NCBI GenBank assembly: GCA_964548175.1
Contig: CAZJQS010000012.1
Location: 1 to 64,000, forward strand
Reading direction: 5' to 3'
DNA: 64,000 nt
Source: JANQPA01 sp964548175
GTDB lineage: Bacteria; Bacteroidota; Bacteroidia; Chitinophagales; Saprospiraceae
The notes under the pieces were generated by a model. It did not search any database. It was not told where the DNA came from and worked only from the letters and a program-made list of their open reading frames with translations. The position numbers and the translations under genes were made by a program. Position 1 is the first letter of the stretch. Every line of letters begins with the position of its first letter. Of this stretch, positions 36,364-44,594 are shown piece by piece.

Positions 36364-37767
36364 ATGATCAGCAAGATTGAAATAGATGGTTTTAAGTCTT
36401 TCCGCAATTTTTCAATGACCTTTTCGCCTTTGACAGTAATTGCGGGGGCCAATGCAACCGGAAAAAGTAATCTATTTGATGCTTTACAGTTACTTTCCCG
36501 CCTGGCAGAAACGGACTTAAAGACTGCTTTTAAAGAACAACGGGGAGAAGCCGCTGAATTATTTACGCAGTATGGAGCAGGACAATTTGCCAACCTCATG
36601 AAATTTGGCGTGGAAATGTTATTGGACAAGGAAGTGTCTGACAATTGGGGAAGCCAAGCCACTTTGAAATACACTCGCCTTAGATATGAACTTCACATCC
36701 GCAGGGCAGTAAACGATAGAGGGCTGGAAGACCTATTTGTAGTGCATGAATATCTTTCAACTATCAAGCATCAGGAAGATAAGTGGATCACACAAATGAT
36801 GTCCAGCAGTGATTTGGAAAAATGGAGGCCCAAAGTATCCAAAGGGAGGCGAGGGAAGCCGTATATCTATACCGAAGAAAAAAACGGCACCATTACGATT
36901 AAGTTACCTCAGGATGGTCGCCAGGGCGGCAAAGAAACCCCTGCCAATGTAGTAGCCCAAACAGTCTTAAGCGGTATCAATTCGGTCGATTTTCCACATG
37001 CTTTCGCAGCCAAGGAAGAAATGAGAAGGTGGAAATTCCTGCAATTAAGCCCTCATGAACTGAGAAAGCCCAGTCCTTATCTTGCAAAAGACGTCATTAC
37101 TCAAACGGGAGAAAACCTGGCTGCGGCCTTGCACCGAATTAAAGTACAAGATCAACACGCCTTACGCTCCATTTCCAGGAAGCTCAACAACCTGCTCCCG
37201 GGCATCATGGAGGTGGATGTGTTGGACGACAAGGCCAATCAACAGTTTGTCATTCAGGTAAAAAACAGCGACGGCCGGCTTTTCTCTTCTCAGGTACTCT
37301 CGGAAGGAACCCTGCGCTTACTGGCCCTGTGCGTCATGCTGTATGACGAAGAACATCAGGGCTTGATTTGTTTTGAAGAGCCCGAGAACGGCGTTCATCC
37401 ATTCCGGCTGGAGACGATGAGCAAGCTTTTGTTAGATCTCAGTGTAGACTTCACACAAGAAGATACGCCTGTCAAACAAGTGATCGTCAACACGCACTCT
37501 CCTGTTCTGATGGGGTCGGTTTTTAAGCTCAAAGAAGACAACCGAATTGCTGTTTGGCTGAGCCGTCTGGTTAGCCAGATTGCTACTATTGATGGCAAGA
37601 AACAAAAGCTGCAAGTCACTAAAATGCTGCCCGTAGAGCAGGCTAACCGTTCTCAATTAGCCATCCATTTTTCGGAAGAAGAGCGAAAGCTTTCTCTGGC
37701 TGAGGCCTCTCGTTATCTACAATCGGCAGATTTTGAACAAACCATCGGGATGCTGAACGAACCATGA
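36364..37767 (+). CDS. AAA_21/RecF-OLD-type ATPase of a two-gene defence-like pair
   Basis: 467 residues from ATG 36364 (MISKIEIDGFKSFRNFSMTF); the longer frame from 36295 adds an unlikely leader. Walker A GANATGKSN at ~30-38, ABC signature region LSEGTLRLLALCV, Walker B LICFEEPENGVHP, H-loop VNTHSPVL. The middle insertion carries a poorly conserved coiled-coil-like region. It overlaps the DUF4276 gene by 4 nt (ATGA), which indicates strict coupling. ATPase/nuclease pairs of this kind (OLD, PARIS, AbiL-like) act in phage defence; the exact type is not established. Confidence 0.85.
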   Translation: MISKIEIDGFKSFRNFSMTFSPLTVIAGANATGKSNLFDALQLLSRLAETDLKTAFKEQRGEAAELFTQYGAGQFANLMKFGVEMLLDKEVSDNWGSQATLKYTRLRYELHIRRAVNDRGLEDLFVVHEYLSTIKHQEDKWITQMMSSSDLEKWRPKVSKGRRGKPYIYTEEKNGTITIKLPQDGRQGGKETPANVVAQTVLSGINSVDFPHAFAAKEEMRRWKFLQLSPHELRKPSPYLAKDVITQTGENLAAALHRIKVQDQHALRSISRKLNNLLPGIMEVDVLDDKANQQFVIQVKNSDGRLFSSQVLSEGTLRLLALCVMLYDEEHQGLICFEEPENGVHPFRLETMSKLLLDLSVDFTQEDTPVKQVIVNTHSPVLMGSVFKLKEDNRIAVWLSRLVSQIATIDGKKQKLQVTKMLPVEQANRSQLAIHFSEEERKLSLAEASRYLQSADFEQTIGMLNEP

Positions 37768-38429
37768 GTAACATTATCACCATAGGATTGGCCACTGAAG
37801 GTCCCACCGACATCCGTTTCTTACATAATATTGTACTCCGCACATTTGAGGAGGTGGCCTTTGAATGTCAGGGAGAAATAGAGGTTTTCGAGCCCATTAT
37901 TTTAGGAAAAACGAGTGGTACATTCATAGAGGCGGTAATAGAAATCGCCAAATCGGCCAAAAGGCAAGGGATTATGGCTTTGTGCATTCATTCCGATGCA
38001 GATGCTTCGGATGACAGGATAATTAGAACAACTAAATTTAAGCCTGCAAAGGAAGCCCTTGCCTTAACAGGTGAAGACCAGGCATGCAACAATCTCGTCG
38101 CCATCATCCCTGTACGAATGACGGAAGCCTAAATGCTGGCCGACCAGGAAGTGCTTCTAGAGGAACTCGGTACTGACAAATCCATTAACGAATTAGGGCT
38201 CGACAGGCCTTCTGAACAAATAGTAGATCCCAAGGATTCAATTACTCAAGCCATCCGAATAGCCTTCGAACATTTACCCAGACGCAGGAGGCCTGATTTA
38301 AAAATTGGTGATCTATATTTGCCCTTAGGCCAAAAGATCCGCTTATCTGAGCTAGAAAGGCTGAACTCTTTTCGAGCTTTTAAAGAGGAGGTGAGAGAGT
38401 CTTTTAAGAAGTTAAATTATTTGTATTAA
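37764..38429 (+). pseudogene. DUF4276 TOPRIM-like partner with an in-frame stop
   Basis: The frame reads MSNIITIGLATEGPTDIRFL (the E-G-x-x-D TOPRIM opening), then CIHSDADASDDR (DxD), IPVRMTEA, TAA at 38130-38132, then MLADQEVLLEEL to a C-terminal DLYLPLGQKIRLSEL and stop at 38429. Family members have Trp in this place (TEAWMLAD), so the stop replaces a conserved tryptophan. TGG to TAA needs two G-to-A changes. Either the system is dead or the downstream part is expressed from ATG 38133. Everything else is intact. Confidence 0.8.
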
Positions 38430-38606
38430 GAAAAATCCGAAAAGGATATATACTGACTGAGGCAATACTAATTTTTTTTGTGACCAACCCCTTTATTTTC
38501 TCGTAAAAAAAGACGAGAGCCTATCTGATTGCCTACCACCACCTGTTTTTCCTTTTATCTACCCTACAGATGTACTATACTTTTGACTCACTAAAACCAG
38601 TTTAAA

Positions 38607-38993
38607 ATGCCTCCATCCCATTCTTTCCATTTGAACGATGAAGACCGTTCCTTGCTCTGGGAAGTAAAAGAAGGGAAAGTATTGTATAAACTGCATAAAT
38701 TCCGCGAGCGTAATCATGCTATCGTCCAAGAAAAGAAATACCAGTTTCTGAAGGACTATAAGGCTTTGTTTTGCGAAGCTTGTACCTTTAATTTCGAACG
38801 AAAATATGGTAGACTGGGGAGGGGATACATTGAATGTCACCATCGAATTCCTTTATCAGAGTCCAGTTCTGCTCAAATCACTTCCCTTTCAGACCTGGCC
38901 CTGGTTTGCTCCAACTGCCACCGCATGCTGCACCGGGATATCAGTCATTTGAGTGTGGAGCGTTTGAAAAGAATTATTAAAAAGGCGATTTGA
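38607..38993 (+). CDS. HNH endonuclease
   Basis: 128 residues. C-terminal HNH module with zinc-binding pairs: CEACTFNFERKYG, IECHHRIPLSES, LALVCSNCHRMLHRD. The N-terminal ~55 residues are a helical domain (LLWEVKEGKVLYKLHKFRER). Similar to McrA-type stand-alone HNH nucleases. It lies 177 nt after the DUF4276 gene on the same strand and separated by a weak hairpin (TTCTCGT/ACGAGAG near 38498-38520), so it may be a third component or an independent solo nuclease. Confidence 0.85.
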   Translation: MPPSHSFHLNDEDRSLLWEVKEGKVLYKLHKFRERNHAIVQEKKYQFLKDYKALFCEACTFNFERKYGRLGRGYIECHHRIPLSESSSAQITSLSDLALVCSNCHRMLHRDISHLSVERLKRIIKKAI

Positions 38994-39000
38994 AAATCAC

Positions 39001-39213
39001 ATTTTTGCTTTGCAATCTTTAGATTCATTTAATGCTGCCCAAATCAGAATAAGAAGAAGAGATATTGGTGAGGTCGATTCAAAAAACCATGTTTTACTGC
39101 AGTGCCTGGATATTGTACTTGGAGCTATGGCTTTTAGATTAAGAACTGATTTATCATACATGAAACATAACAAAATAGATTTTTACTTTCTCTCCTGGTA
39201 TAAATTTCCATAA
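39001..39213 (+). pseudogene. DUF3800 protein fragment, left part
   Basis: The frame reads FALQSLDSFNAAQIRIRRRD, then IGEVDSKNHVLLQCLDIVLG and AMAFRL, the DUF3800 segment with the conserved D-S-K and Q-C-x-D-I-V-x-G. After the 77-bp repeat (39066-39142) it drifts into unrelated RTDLSYMKHNK and stops. No N-terminus is left upstream because the HNH gene abuts it. The matching right part lies at 41139-41445. Confidence 0.75.
39066..39142 (+). repeat. 77-bp perfect direct repeat, left copy
   Basis: Identical base for base to 41136-41212, 2070 bp away. Both encode the same DUF3800 segment (EVDSKNHVLLQCLDIVLGAM). The repeats bracket the XRE gene and three hypothetical genes. Confidence 0.9.
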
Positions 39214-39257
39214 TCCAACTGAAACGTTTTCATTTTTTTTTAATTATCATTCCCCCC

Positions 39258-39650
39258 TCACAACCCTAACCTCCTCGCCAATTCCGGCGCATGCTCCCGA
39301 ATCTCCCGTTCCAATTCCGCCAGGCGCTGATCCTGGAGCCTGGCCAGCCGCTGTAGGGTTTGGAGGTCTTGTTGAAGTTTTTTGTAATCCGATTTCAGCT
39401 TGGAAGGGGAGGAATTGGACAAGCCCTCTTTGCTAAGAATATCCTCTTTTTGCAGATCGGTCCGGACCAGATGATCGATGTTTACCTCGAAAAATTCACA
39501 CATCCGGTACACCACGTCGAGGGGAGGGATCGACTTTCCCTTTTCGTAGTCGCTGACGGCGGCACTCGTTTTCTCCAATTTTTTGGCCAGTTGACTCTGA
39601 GTTAAACCCTTCTGGGCTCTCAAATACTTGATATTGGAGGCAATAAACAT
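39258..39650 (-). CDS. XRE-family regulator with C-terminal coiled coil
   Basis: 130 residues. HTH_3 at ~5-60 (SNIKYLRAQKGLTQSQLAKK ... AAVSDYEKGKSIPPLDVVYR), then a heptad-rich region (KLKSDYKKLQQDLQTLQRLA) and the ending ELEREIREHAPELARRLGL. Probably a dimeric repressor; no toxin is adjacent in the usual order. Its last ~28 codons are duplicated as a relic at 34486-34580. Inside the segment bounded by the 77-bp repeats. Confidence 0.9.
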   Translation of the reverse strand: MFIASNIKYLRAQKGLTQSQLAKKLEKTSAAVSDYEKGKSIPPLDVVYRMCEFFEVNIDHLVRTDLQKEDILSKEGLSNSSPSKLKSDYKKLQQDLQTLQRLARLQDQRLAELEREIREHAPELARRLGL

Positions 39651-39831
39651 CGATTTGCTTAAATTATAGGATTAAACTTAATTTTTTAATCAAAATCCTT
39701 GTTTTTAAATTTAATCCTGCTTAGTTTTGTAAATATATGAACCACTAGAGCTAAGCAAATTAAACATTTTGCGCTAGCATAACCAAGGTTTGTCCGGATT
39801 TACCTGTGGTGAAAATTGATTTTTTCATCTG

Positions 39832-39864
39832 AGCAGCCGTTTGACTGCCAGTCAGACGGCTGCT
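39832..39864. promoter_or_regulatory. 15-bp hairpin with 3-nt loop before a membrane-anchored ORF
   Basis: Left arm 39832-39846, right arm 39850-39864 (one G:U-type mismatch), minimal loop GCC. It ends 16 nt before ATG 39881. The remaining sequence 39651-39831 shows only an AT-rich promoter region of the XRE gene. Confidence 0.5.
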
Positions 39865-39880
39865 TGCAAGCCTGTTGATT

Positions 39881-40510
39881 ATGATCCAGACGATCCCTTC
39901 TTTCCCAACGCGTTCTCTGCGTCCTTTACTTCCGCTGCTCGTTATACTGCTGCTGCTGTGTGGACTTTGGTTGTTATATTTCACCCTCAGCACCGAGCCT
40001 GCTTCGAGGGAACTATTTGCCAAAGCTTCCGGTTCTACTGGTATTACGTTTGAGTATGAGATCACCACTTCCCATGTGGAGGTCGACTGGTCCGATGGCG
40101 GCAATTTTGATCCGAGGGGCAAGTGTCCGCCGGATTTCTTCGAGGATGGCTTCGTTCTATTGTGTAAAAAACTGGCGGATGGGGCTTATTTTAAATTCCT
40201 TTACCACAAGGGTAAAAAGCTGCTCTATCGCATCGACAAAGACGTTATTAACGGTCAGACTAAAATTGGCCTGCACTGGGTAGAAGGCACCCGCTACAAT
40301 GCCCGTTACCGCATCGCCGACGATGCCTTCAAAGGCGGGAAGTCAGTCGAGGTGCCGAATGCCAAGGGCTCGGTCGATACTAAAAATTTTCGATATGGCC
40401 AGGCAGTATCCAAAAAGAAGGTGCAGCCGGGTCGGGAATTGTTCCACCCCACCCATATCGATCCGGAGCAGTGTCCGGAGTGGTGGGATCTCTTTAATTT
40501 TATACCTTAA
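39881..40510 (+). CDS. membrane-anchored hypothetical protein
   Basis: 209 residues from ATG 39881 (a TTG 39875 is in frame). One N-terminal helix (LLPLLVILLLLCGLWLLYFT) anchors a soluble domain. Beta strands follow (GITFEYEITTSHVEVDWSDG, then FDPRGKCPPDFFEDGFVLLC and YFKFLYHKGKKLLYRID), ending THIDPEQCPEWWDLFNFIP. Four Cys could form disulfides outside the cytoplasm. No family recognised. Forms a cluster with the next two small ORFs. Confidence 0.55.
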   Translation: MIQTIPSFPTRSLRPLLPLLVILLLLCGLWLLYFTLSTEPASRELFAKASGSTGITFEYEITTSHVEVDWSDGGNFDPRGKCPPDFFEDGFVLLCKKLADGAYFKFLYHKGKKLLYRIDKDVINGQTKIGLHWVEGTRYNARYRIADDAFKGGKSVEVPNAKGSVDTKNFRYGQAVSKKKVQPGRELFHPTHIDPEQCPEWWDLFNFIP

Positions 40511-40522
40511 TTCAGCCAGATC

Positions 40523-40849
40523 ATGAAACACCCATTCCAACAAATGCGCCTGCAGGCCGAGAGCTTCTACGCCCTCATCACCACCTGGGCCGAGATGCGG
40601 CTGGAAGTAGCAGAAGACTCCGCCCTGCTACGCGGCTACGGCTTTGCCCCTGAGATAGCGGAAGCTTTTACCACCCTGGTACTGGACTGGGAGGCGACCC
40701 TCCAATTATTGGAAGTTCCGGAAACGCTCGCCCCGGGCGCTTATGAACTCATCGAGCTGGAAGGGGTGGTCTACGCCTGTCGGGAAGGAGGAAAATACCG
40801 CCTGGACGATCAAAAAGTGAGCGTGGAGGTGCTGAGTGTTTATGCCTAG
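40523..40849 (+). CDS. hypothetical protein, 108 residues
   Basis: Starts 12 nt after the preceding gene and is likely co-transcribed. Helical N-terminus (MRLQAESFYALITTWAEMRL), then a small strand-rich end (GAYELIELEGVVYACREGGK). Codon use resembles real genes. No family recognised. Overlaps the next frame by 14 nt. Confidence 0.5.
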   Translation: MKHPFQQMRLQAESFYALITTWAEMRLEVAEDSALLRGYGFAPEIAEAFTTLVLDWEATLQLLEVPETLAPGAYELIELEGVVYACREGGKYRLDDQKVSVEVLSVYA

Positions 40850-41075
40850 TCTGTATTTTGATAAGGTCATCAGTCGTCGTCGGCCGGAGACAAAGCGCTT
40901 CGTCTGCCACTACCTGGATGCATGGGAGTGTATTCATTCCGCCCACCTGAATCAACGAGCGCTTTTGGTGGATGCTGCCATTCTTAAGGACCGGCAAGCA
41001 CTGGAAGTCCTCTTCCAAATCCCCGATATACTGGAAGTGGAGGTGTGTGCGCTGCTGGTCCGGCAGGAAAAGTAG
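40836..41075 (+). pseudogene. chimeric small ORF ending in an XRE-regulator fragment
   Basis: 79 codons. The last ~25 (LEVLFQIPDILEVEVCALLV) match the end of the small XRE gene at 41564-41794 (LEVLFQIADILETEVCALLI) at high nucleotide identity over about 65 bp (~41000-41065 against ~41694-41759). The first 50 codons (PSLYFDKVISRRRPETKRFV) are unrelated to any HTH. Best explained by a recombination that fused foreign sequence to the 3' end of a duplicated regulator. Confidence 0.45.
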
Positions 41076-41138
41076 ACACGTATAGCCCCATTGATATTCA
41101 GCCATCTTGCCCTGAAAGGGCGAAAACACGGTAGCTGG

Positions 41139-41445
41139 TGAGGTCGATTCAAAAAACCATGTTTTACTGCAGTGCCTGGATATTGTACTTGGAGCTATGG
41201 CTTTTAGATTAAATGATTATCATAAGGTAAAAGTACCTGGAACAAAAAGAAGAGGAAAACGGACTATTGCAAAAGAACAGTTGTATAAATTTATTTTATC
41301 CAGAATTCGATTGATTTACCCCAATTTTAACATAGGAATTAGTACCGGAACCAAAGGAAAACTATCTAACAGGTGGGATCACCCTTACAGACATTGGAAA
41401 TTCATACCGAGAGATTTCAAAATAGACGAGAGTAAGTTCAAATGA
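41139..41445 (+). pseudogene. DUF3800 protein fragment, right part
   Basis: The frame reads EVDSKNHVLLQCLDIVLGAM, FRLNDYHKVKVPGTKRRGKR, TIAKEQLYKFILSRIRLIYP ... HPYRHWKFIPRDF and ends KFK at 41445. This is a complete DUF3800 C-terminus with no upstream part; 41197 ATG is the first in-frame start. Its 5' 77 bp (41136-41212) are repeated at 39066. A REP-like dyad (GCCCTGAAAGGGC, 41109-41121) sits just before the breakpoint. Confidence 0.75.
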
Positions 41446-41563
41446 AAAAGCCCGACTCGAACTACTACATCTCTTACGTGGAACGTAAGCCTTCGCTCAA
41501 GTAGGGCTTTGATATAAATTTACATAAATTAAGTCATAGTTTCAAGGAAAAACTCCTCCTCCC

Positions 41564-41794
41564 TTGCGCAAATACAATCGCATCAAAGCCGTCCTCGCCA
41601 ACAAGGACAAAACTGCCAAGTGGCTGGCCGAGCAGGTGGGCCGGGATCGCTCCACAGTGTCCCGCTGGTGCACCAATGATATGCAACCGCCACTGGAAGT
41701 CCTCTTCCAAATCGCCGATATACTGGAAACGGAGGTGTGTGCGCTGCTGATAAAGAAGAAAAAACCAACACCACATTGTCCTGAAAGGACATAA
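41564..41794 (+). CDS. small XRE-type HTH regulator
   Basis: 76 codons from TTG 41564; no ATG or GTG precedes it, and AGGAAA at ~41545 is the probable RBS. The HTH core is typical (NRIKAVLANKDKTAKWLAEQ then VGRDRSTVSRWCTNDMQPPL) followed by EVLFQIADILETEVCALL. The usual protein ends here; the last ~12 codons run into the 43-bp REP-like repeat that begins at 41778, so the stop has been replaced. Confidence 0.7.
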   Translation: MRKYNRIKAVLANKDKTAKWLAEQVGRDRSTVSRWCTNDMQPPLEVLFQIADILETEVCALLIKKKKPTPHCPERT

Positions 41795-41866
41795 CATCAT
41801 ACCCCAGGGTACCACCCTGGGCCCTGAAAGGACAACACACCATACCCCAGGGTACCACCCTGGGCC
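41778..41866. repeat. 43-bp REP-like tandem repeat
   Basis: Two copies of a unit made of GTCCTGAAAGGAC, a short spacer and ACCCCAGGGTACCACCCTGGG (starts ~41780 and ~41823). A degenerate inverted unit follows at ~41905-41945. Both words are dyads. Same class as dyads at 41109 and probably at 55040. The repeat runs up to the LRR gene stop. Confidence 0.7.
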
Positions 41867-41955
41867 AGGTAAAGAAGAAAGGATGGTATCATACCATTTT
41901 ATTGAATCCCTTCAGGATTCATTATCGTGGCACCCTGGCTCGGGATAAGAGTAAC

Positions 41956-44496
41956 TCACTGGCGATTTAAATATTGCGCGACTCTGGGCGCACAATTCTC
42001 ATGCCCCTCTTCGCCAAGCAGCTCCCGGGGGACATCCTCGACCGGATTGCCATATAGGTTCAGGTATAAGTTATCGTGGAGCGACAATAAAAAGCGGGGA
42101 AACCGACGGATGCGGTTGTTGTTCAAATGAATCATTTCCAGACGGCGAAGCTCTCGCAGAGGCGCCACGTCTTCGATTTGGTTGTCGTTGAGCAACAAAC
42201 TTTTGAGCTTCCTCAGTCTACCGATCGGGCGGATGTCGGTGAGCTCGTTTTCGCCGAGATCCAGGTATTCGAGGCGATCAAGCGATTCCAAAAAGTCGAT
42301 CGTACGAATACCCATGCCGCTGGCGATCAGCTCCTCCAGCCTCCTCAACTGACTGAGAACAGAAAAGTCCTGGAGAGGATTGTTGTTGAGGATCAGAAAA
42401 TTTAAACGGTCGAGTACTCCCAGAACCTGAATGTCCATGACCTTATTATCGGCCAGATTGAGCAAGTCCAGGCGCCGGCAGGCACGCAGGGGAGTAATAT
42501 CCCTGATGTTATTTTTCCACAAATTCAAATAGCTCAGCTCCGGTAGTTGGCCAAGCGGCCGAATATCCTCGATGTCGTTTTCCATCAAATCCAGGAATTC
42601 GAGTTTCTTTAACCTGCTAAGCATGCTCAGGTCTTTTACCCGGCTGTTGTGAAGCGTTAACTCTTCCAGGTCCGTCAGCATGGCTATGGGGCTCCAGTCC
42701 CTGATCTGCTCACTGCTGATGCTTAAGATCTGCAAATCCTGCATGCGCGAAAGGAAGGAGATATTGTTCAGAGGGTTGTCAGAAAGGTCTAACACCTTGA
42801 GCGCACTCGTTTTTTCCGGAACATCAAGATCCTGAAGATCGTTAAAACTGAGATTCAAATATTCCAGCCGCAGCAAGTTGTCCGTTATGGTGAAAGTGTT
42901 TAGCTCGTTAGATGATAAGTCCAAAAATTTCAGGCGCCGCAACTTTTCCAGTCCGTTTATCTTTTGGATTTGATTGCCGCTAAGATTTAAGTTGGTCAGG
43001 TTTTCCAAAAACCGAAACGGGCTCAGGTCCTGTATCCGGCATTTACTCACATCCAAAGATTCCAGGCGGGGCAGCAACGACAGGTGGGCAAATTTCTCCA
43101 TCCGGCAGCCGGATAAATATAACGACCGGAGCTGGTTCAATTCGGTTAAAAAAGAAAGGTCTTCTATCCTATGACCGCCCAGATCCAGCATTTGCAGCCC
43201 AGTCAGCTCCTGCAACGAACTGAAATCGACAGCTCGCGTTTGATTGAGCTCTAACCTGTCCAGATTGGTCAGCTTGCTTAAAGGCGAAAGGTCTTCGATG
43301 GGGTTGTTGGTAAGTTTCAAAATGCGCAGACGTGGAAGCTCCTTCAAGGAACTCAGGTCTTGTATCTGATTCCCTCTCAGTTCCAGTTCTTCCAGTTTAG
43401 CGAGTGTCGCCAAAGGGCTTATGTCTGCAATTTGATTACTACCCAGGTCCAATTCTTTTAGGTTCGTCAGCTCTTTCAAGGGATGCACCTCGGCGATCTG
43501 ATTGCCTCCCAGGTGCAGGCTTTTCAGTTCCGGCAAATGGCGCAGCACCGCAATATCCTTCAACTGGCATTTTAGCAGGTTCAATTCCTGGAGCTGGGGA
43601 TGGGCTTTGAGAAAATCGAGTTGACCGAGAGGGTTAAAACTGATATTCAAATCCCGCAGTTCTGTCAGTTTTTCCAGAAAGGACAAGTCGTCAAAATCGC
43701 TGGCGTGAATGTCCAACAAAACCAGCCTCGGAAGCTTTTTGATGACCGAAAGATCGTGCAGACCGTTGCCTCCCACTTCTAGTTCTTTGAGCTTGTTTAG
43801 GTTCGCTAACGCCTTTATGTCCTCGATCTGGTTATCGGTTAGGGTCAGACTTTCCAGTTGCGTCAGGGGACGGAGAAAGTCGACGCGCTGCAAATAGTTG
43901 GAATGCAGGTCCAACGATCGCAATTGAGGCATTTTTTCCAAAAAGGAATAATCCTCCAACAGGGTATGCATCAACCCCAGACGAGTCAGCCGGGGAAGGT
44001 CCGCCAGAAATTCGCCTTTGTTGAAATGATTGAAGCTAAGCTCCAGGCCTTCCAGCTGGGGCATATTTCGCAATAGTGAGAAGTCGAGTTCAGCAGGCAA
44101 TTCAGCCAGATTCAGCTGGGTCAGCTTTGTTAAATCCAGCAAAGGCTCAAGCGATCGAACCGGATTGCCACCCAGATGGAGCATTCTCAGCCTGGGGAGG
44201 TTTCGTAAAAAATCCAGTTGGCTGACCTGATTGCCATTCAGGCTCAGCTCCTGCAACTGACTTAAACGCCCCATTTCTTCAGGAATAAAAGGGAGCTGAT
44301 TGTCAGGCCCGGTATTAGCCGATTTTTCAAAGGTGTGGCGGTCAAAAAAGTAGTAACCCAGGTTTAGTTTCTGAAGATGGGTTAATTCCCAGAGTTCTTC
44401 TGGAAGATTGCTCAGGCCAAGGTTGCCCAGATCAAGGTAAGGTGATTTGGATTTTTTATTTTCGCGGATGAGGTCTACTGCTTTTTGGATGGCCAT
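41956..44496 (-). CDS. leucine-rich-repeat protein (SDS22/internalin type), no effector domain
   Basis: 846 residues, about 35 LRRs of 22 residues with consensus LxxLxxLxLxxNxIxDIxPL (e.g. KELDLGSNQIADISPLATLA). N-terminal cap AIQKAVDLIRENKKSKSPYL; C-terminal cap NLYGNPVEDVPRELLGEEGH then ENCAPRVAQYLNRQ. No signal peptide or anchor, so it is predicted cytosolic. The C-terminal cap is the sequence that precedes the Roc-COR GTPase in Roco-type proteins, but here the chain stops and the downstream DNA is repeat sequence. Either a truncated Roco-like protein or a stand-alone recognition scaffold. Confidence 0.85.
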   Translation of the reverse strand: MAIQKAVDLIRENKKSKSPYLDLGNLGLSNLPEELWELTHLQKLNLGYYFFDRHTFEKSANTGPDNQLPFIPEEMGRLSQLQELSLNGNQVSQLDFLRNLPRLRMLHLGGNPVRSLEPLLDLTKLTQLNLAELPAELDFSLLRNMPQLEGLELSFNHFNKGEFLADLPRLTRLGLMHTLLEDYSFLEKMPQLRSLDLHSNYLQRVDFLRPLTQLESLTLTDNQIEDIKALANLNKLKELEVGGNGLHDLSVIKKLPRLVLLDIHASDFDDLSFLEKLTELRDLNISFNPLGQLDFLKAHPQLQELNLLKCQLKDIAVLRHLPELKSLHLGGNQIAEVHPLKELTNLKELDLGSNQIADISPLATLAKLEELELRGNQIQDLSSLKELPRLRILKLTNNPIEDLSPLSKLTNLDRLELNQTRAVDFSSLQELTGLQMLDLGGHRIEDLSFLTELNQLRSLYLSGCRMEKFAHLSLLPRLESLDVSKCRIQDLSPFRFLENLTNLNLSGNQIQKINGLEKLRRLKFLDLSSNELNTFTITDNLLRLEYLNLSFNDLQDLDVPEKTSALKVLDLSDNPLNNISFLSRMQDLQILSISSEQIRDWSPIAMLTDLEELTLHNSRVKDLSMLSRLKKLEFLDLMENDIEDIRPLGQLPELSYLNLWKNNIRDITPLRACRRLDLLNLADNKVMDIQVLGVLDRLNFLILNNNPLQDFSVLSQLRRLEELIASGMGIRTIDFLESLDRLEYLDLGENELTDIRPIGRLRKLKSLLLNDNQIEDVAPLRELRRLEMIHLNNNRIRRFPRFLLSLHDNLYLNLYGNPVEDVPRELLGEEGHENCAPRVAQYLNRQ

Positions 44497-44594
44497 AGTT
44501 GTTGATTAAGGGATGAATGAAAGTTATGGAGATGACTATTATTTAACGGTGGGAAGGGGGGTAAAAGTTCCTTTCCGAGTAACTCCCCTACGAT

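Noticed and set aside
14687..38132. Stop-codon reassignment or selenocysteine/pyrrolysine recoding
   Set aside because: TAA, TAG and TGA all occur as interruptions while functioning as ordinary stops elsewhere in the window; no SECIS-like structure seen at the TGA.
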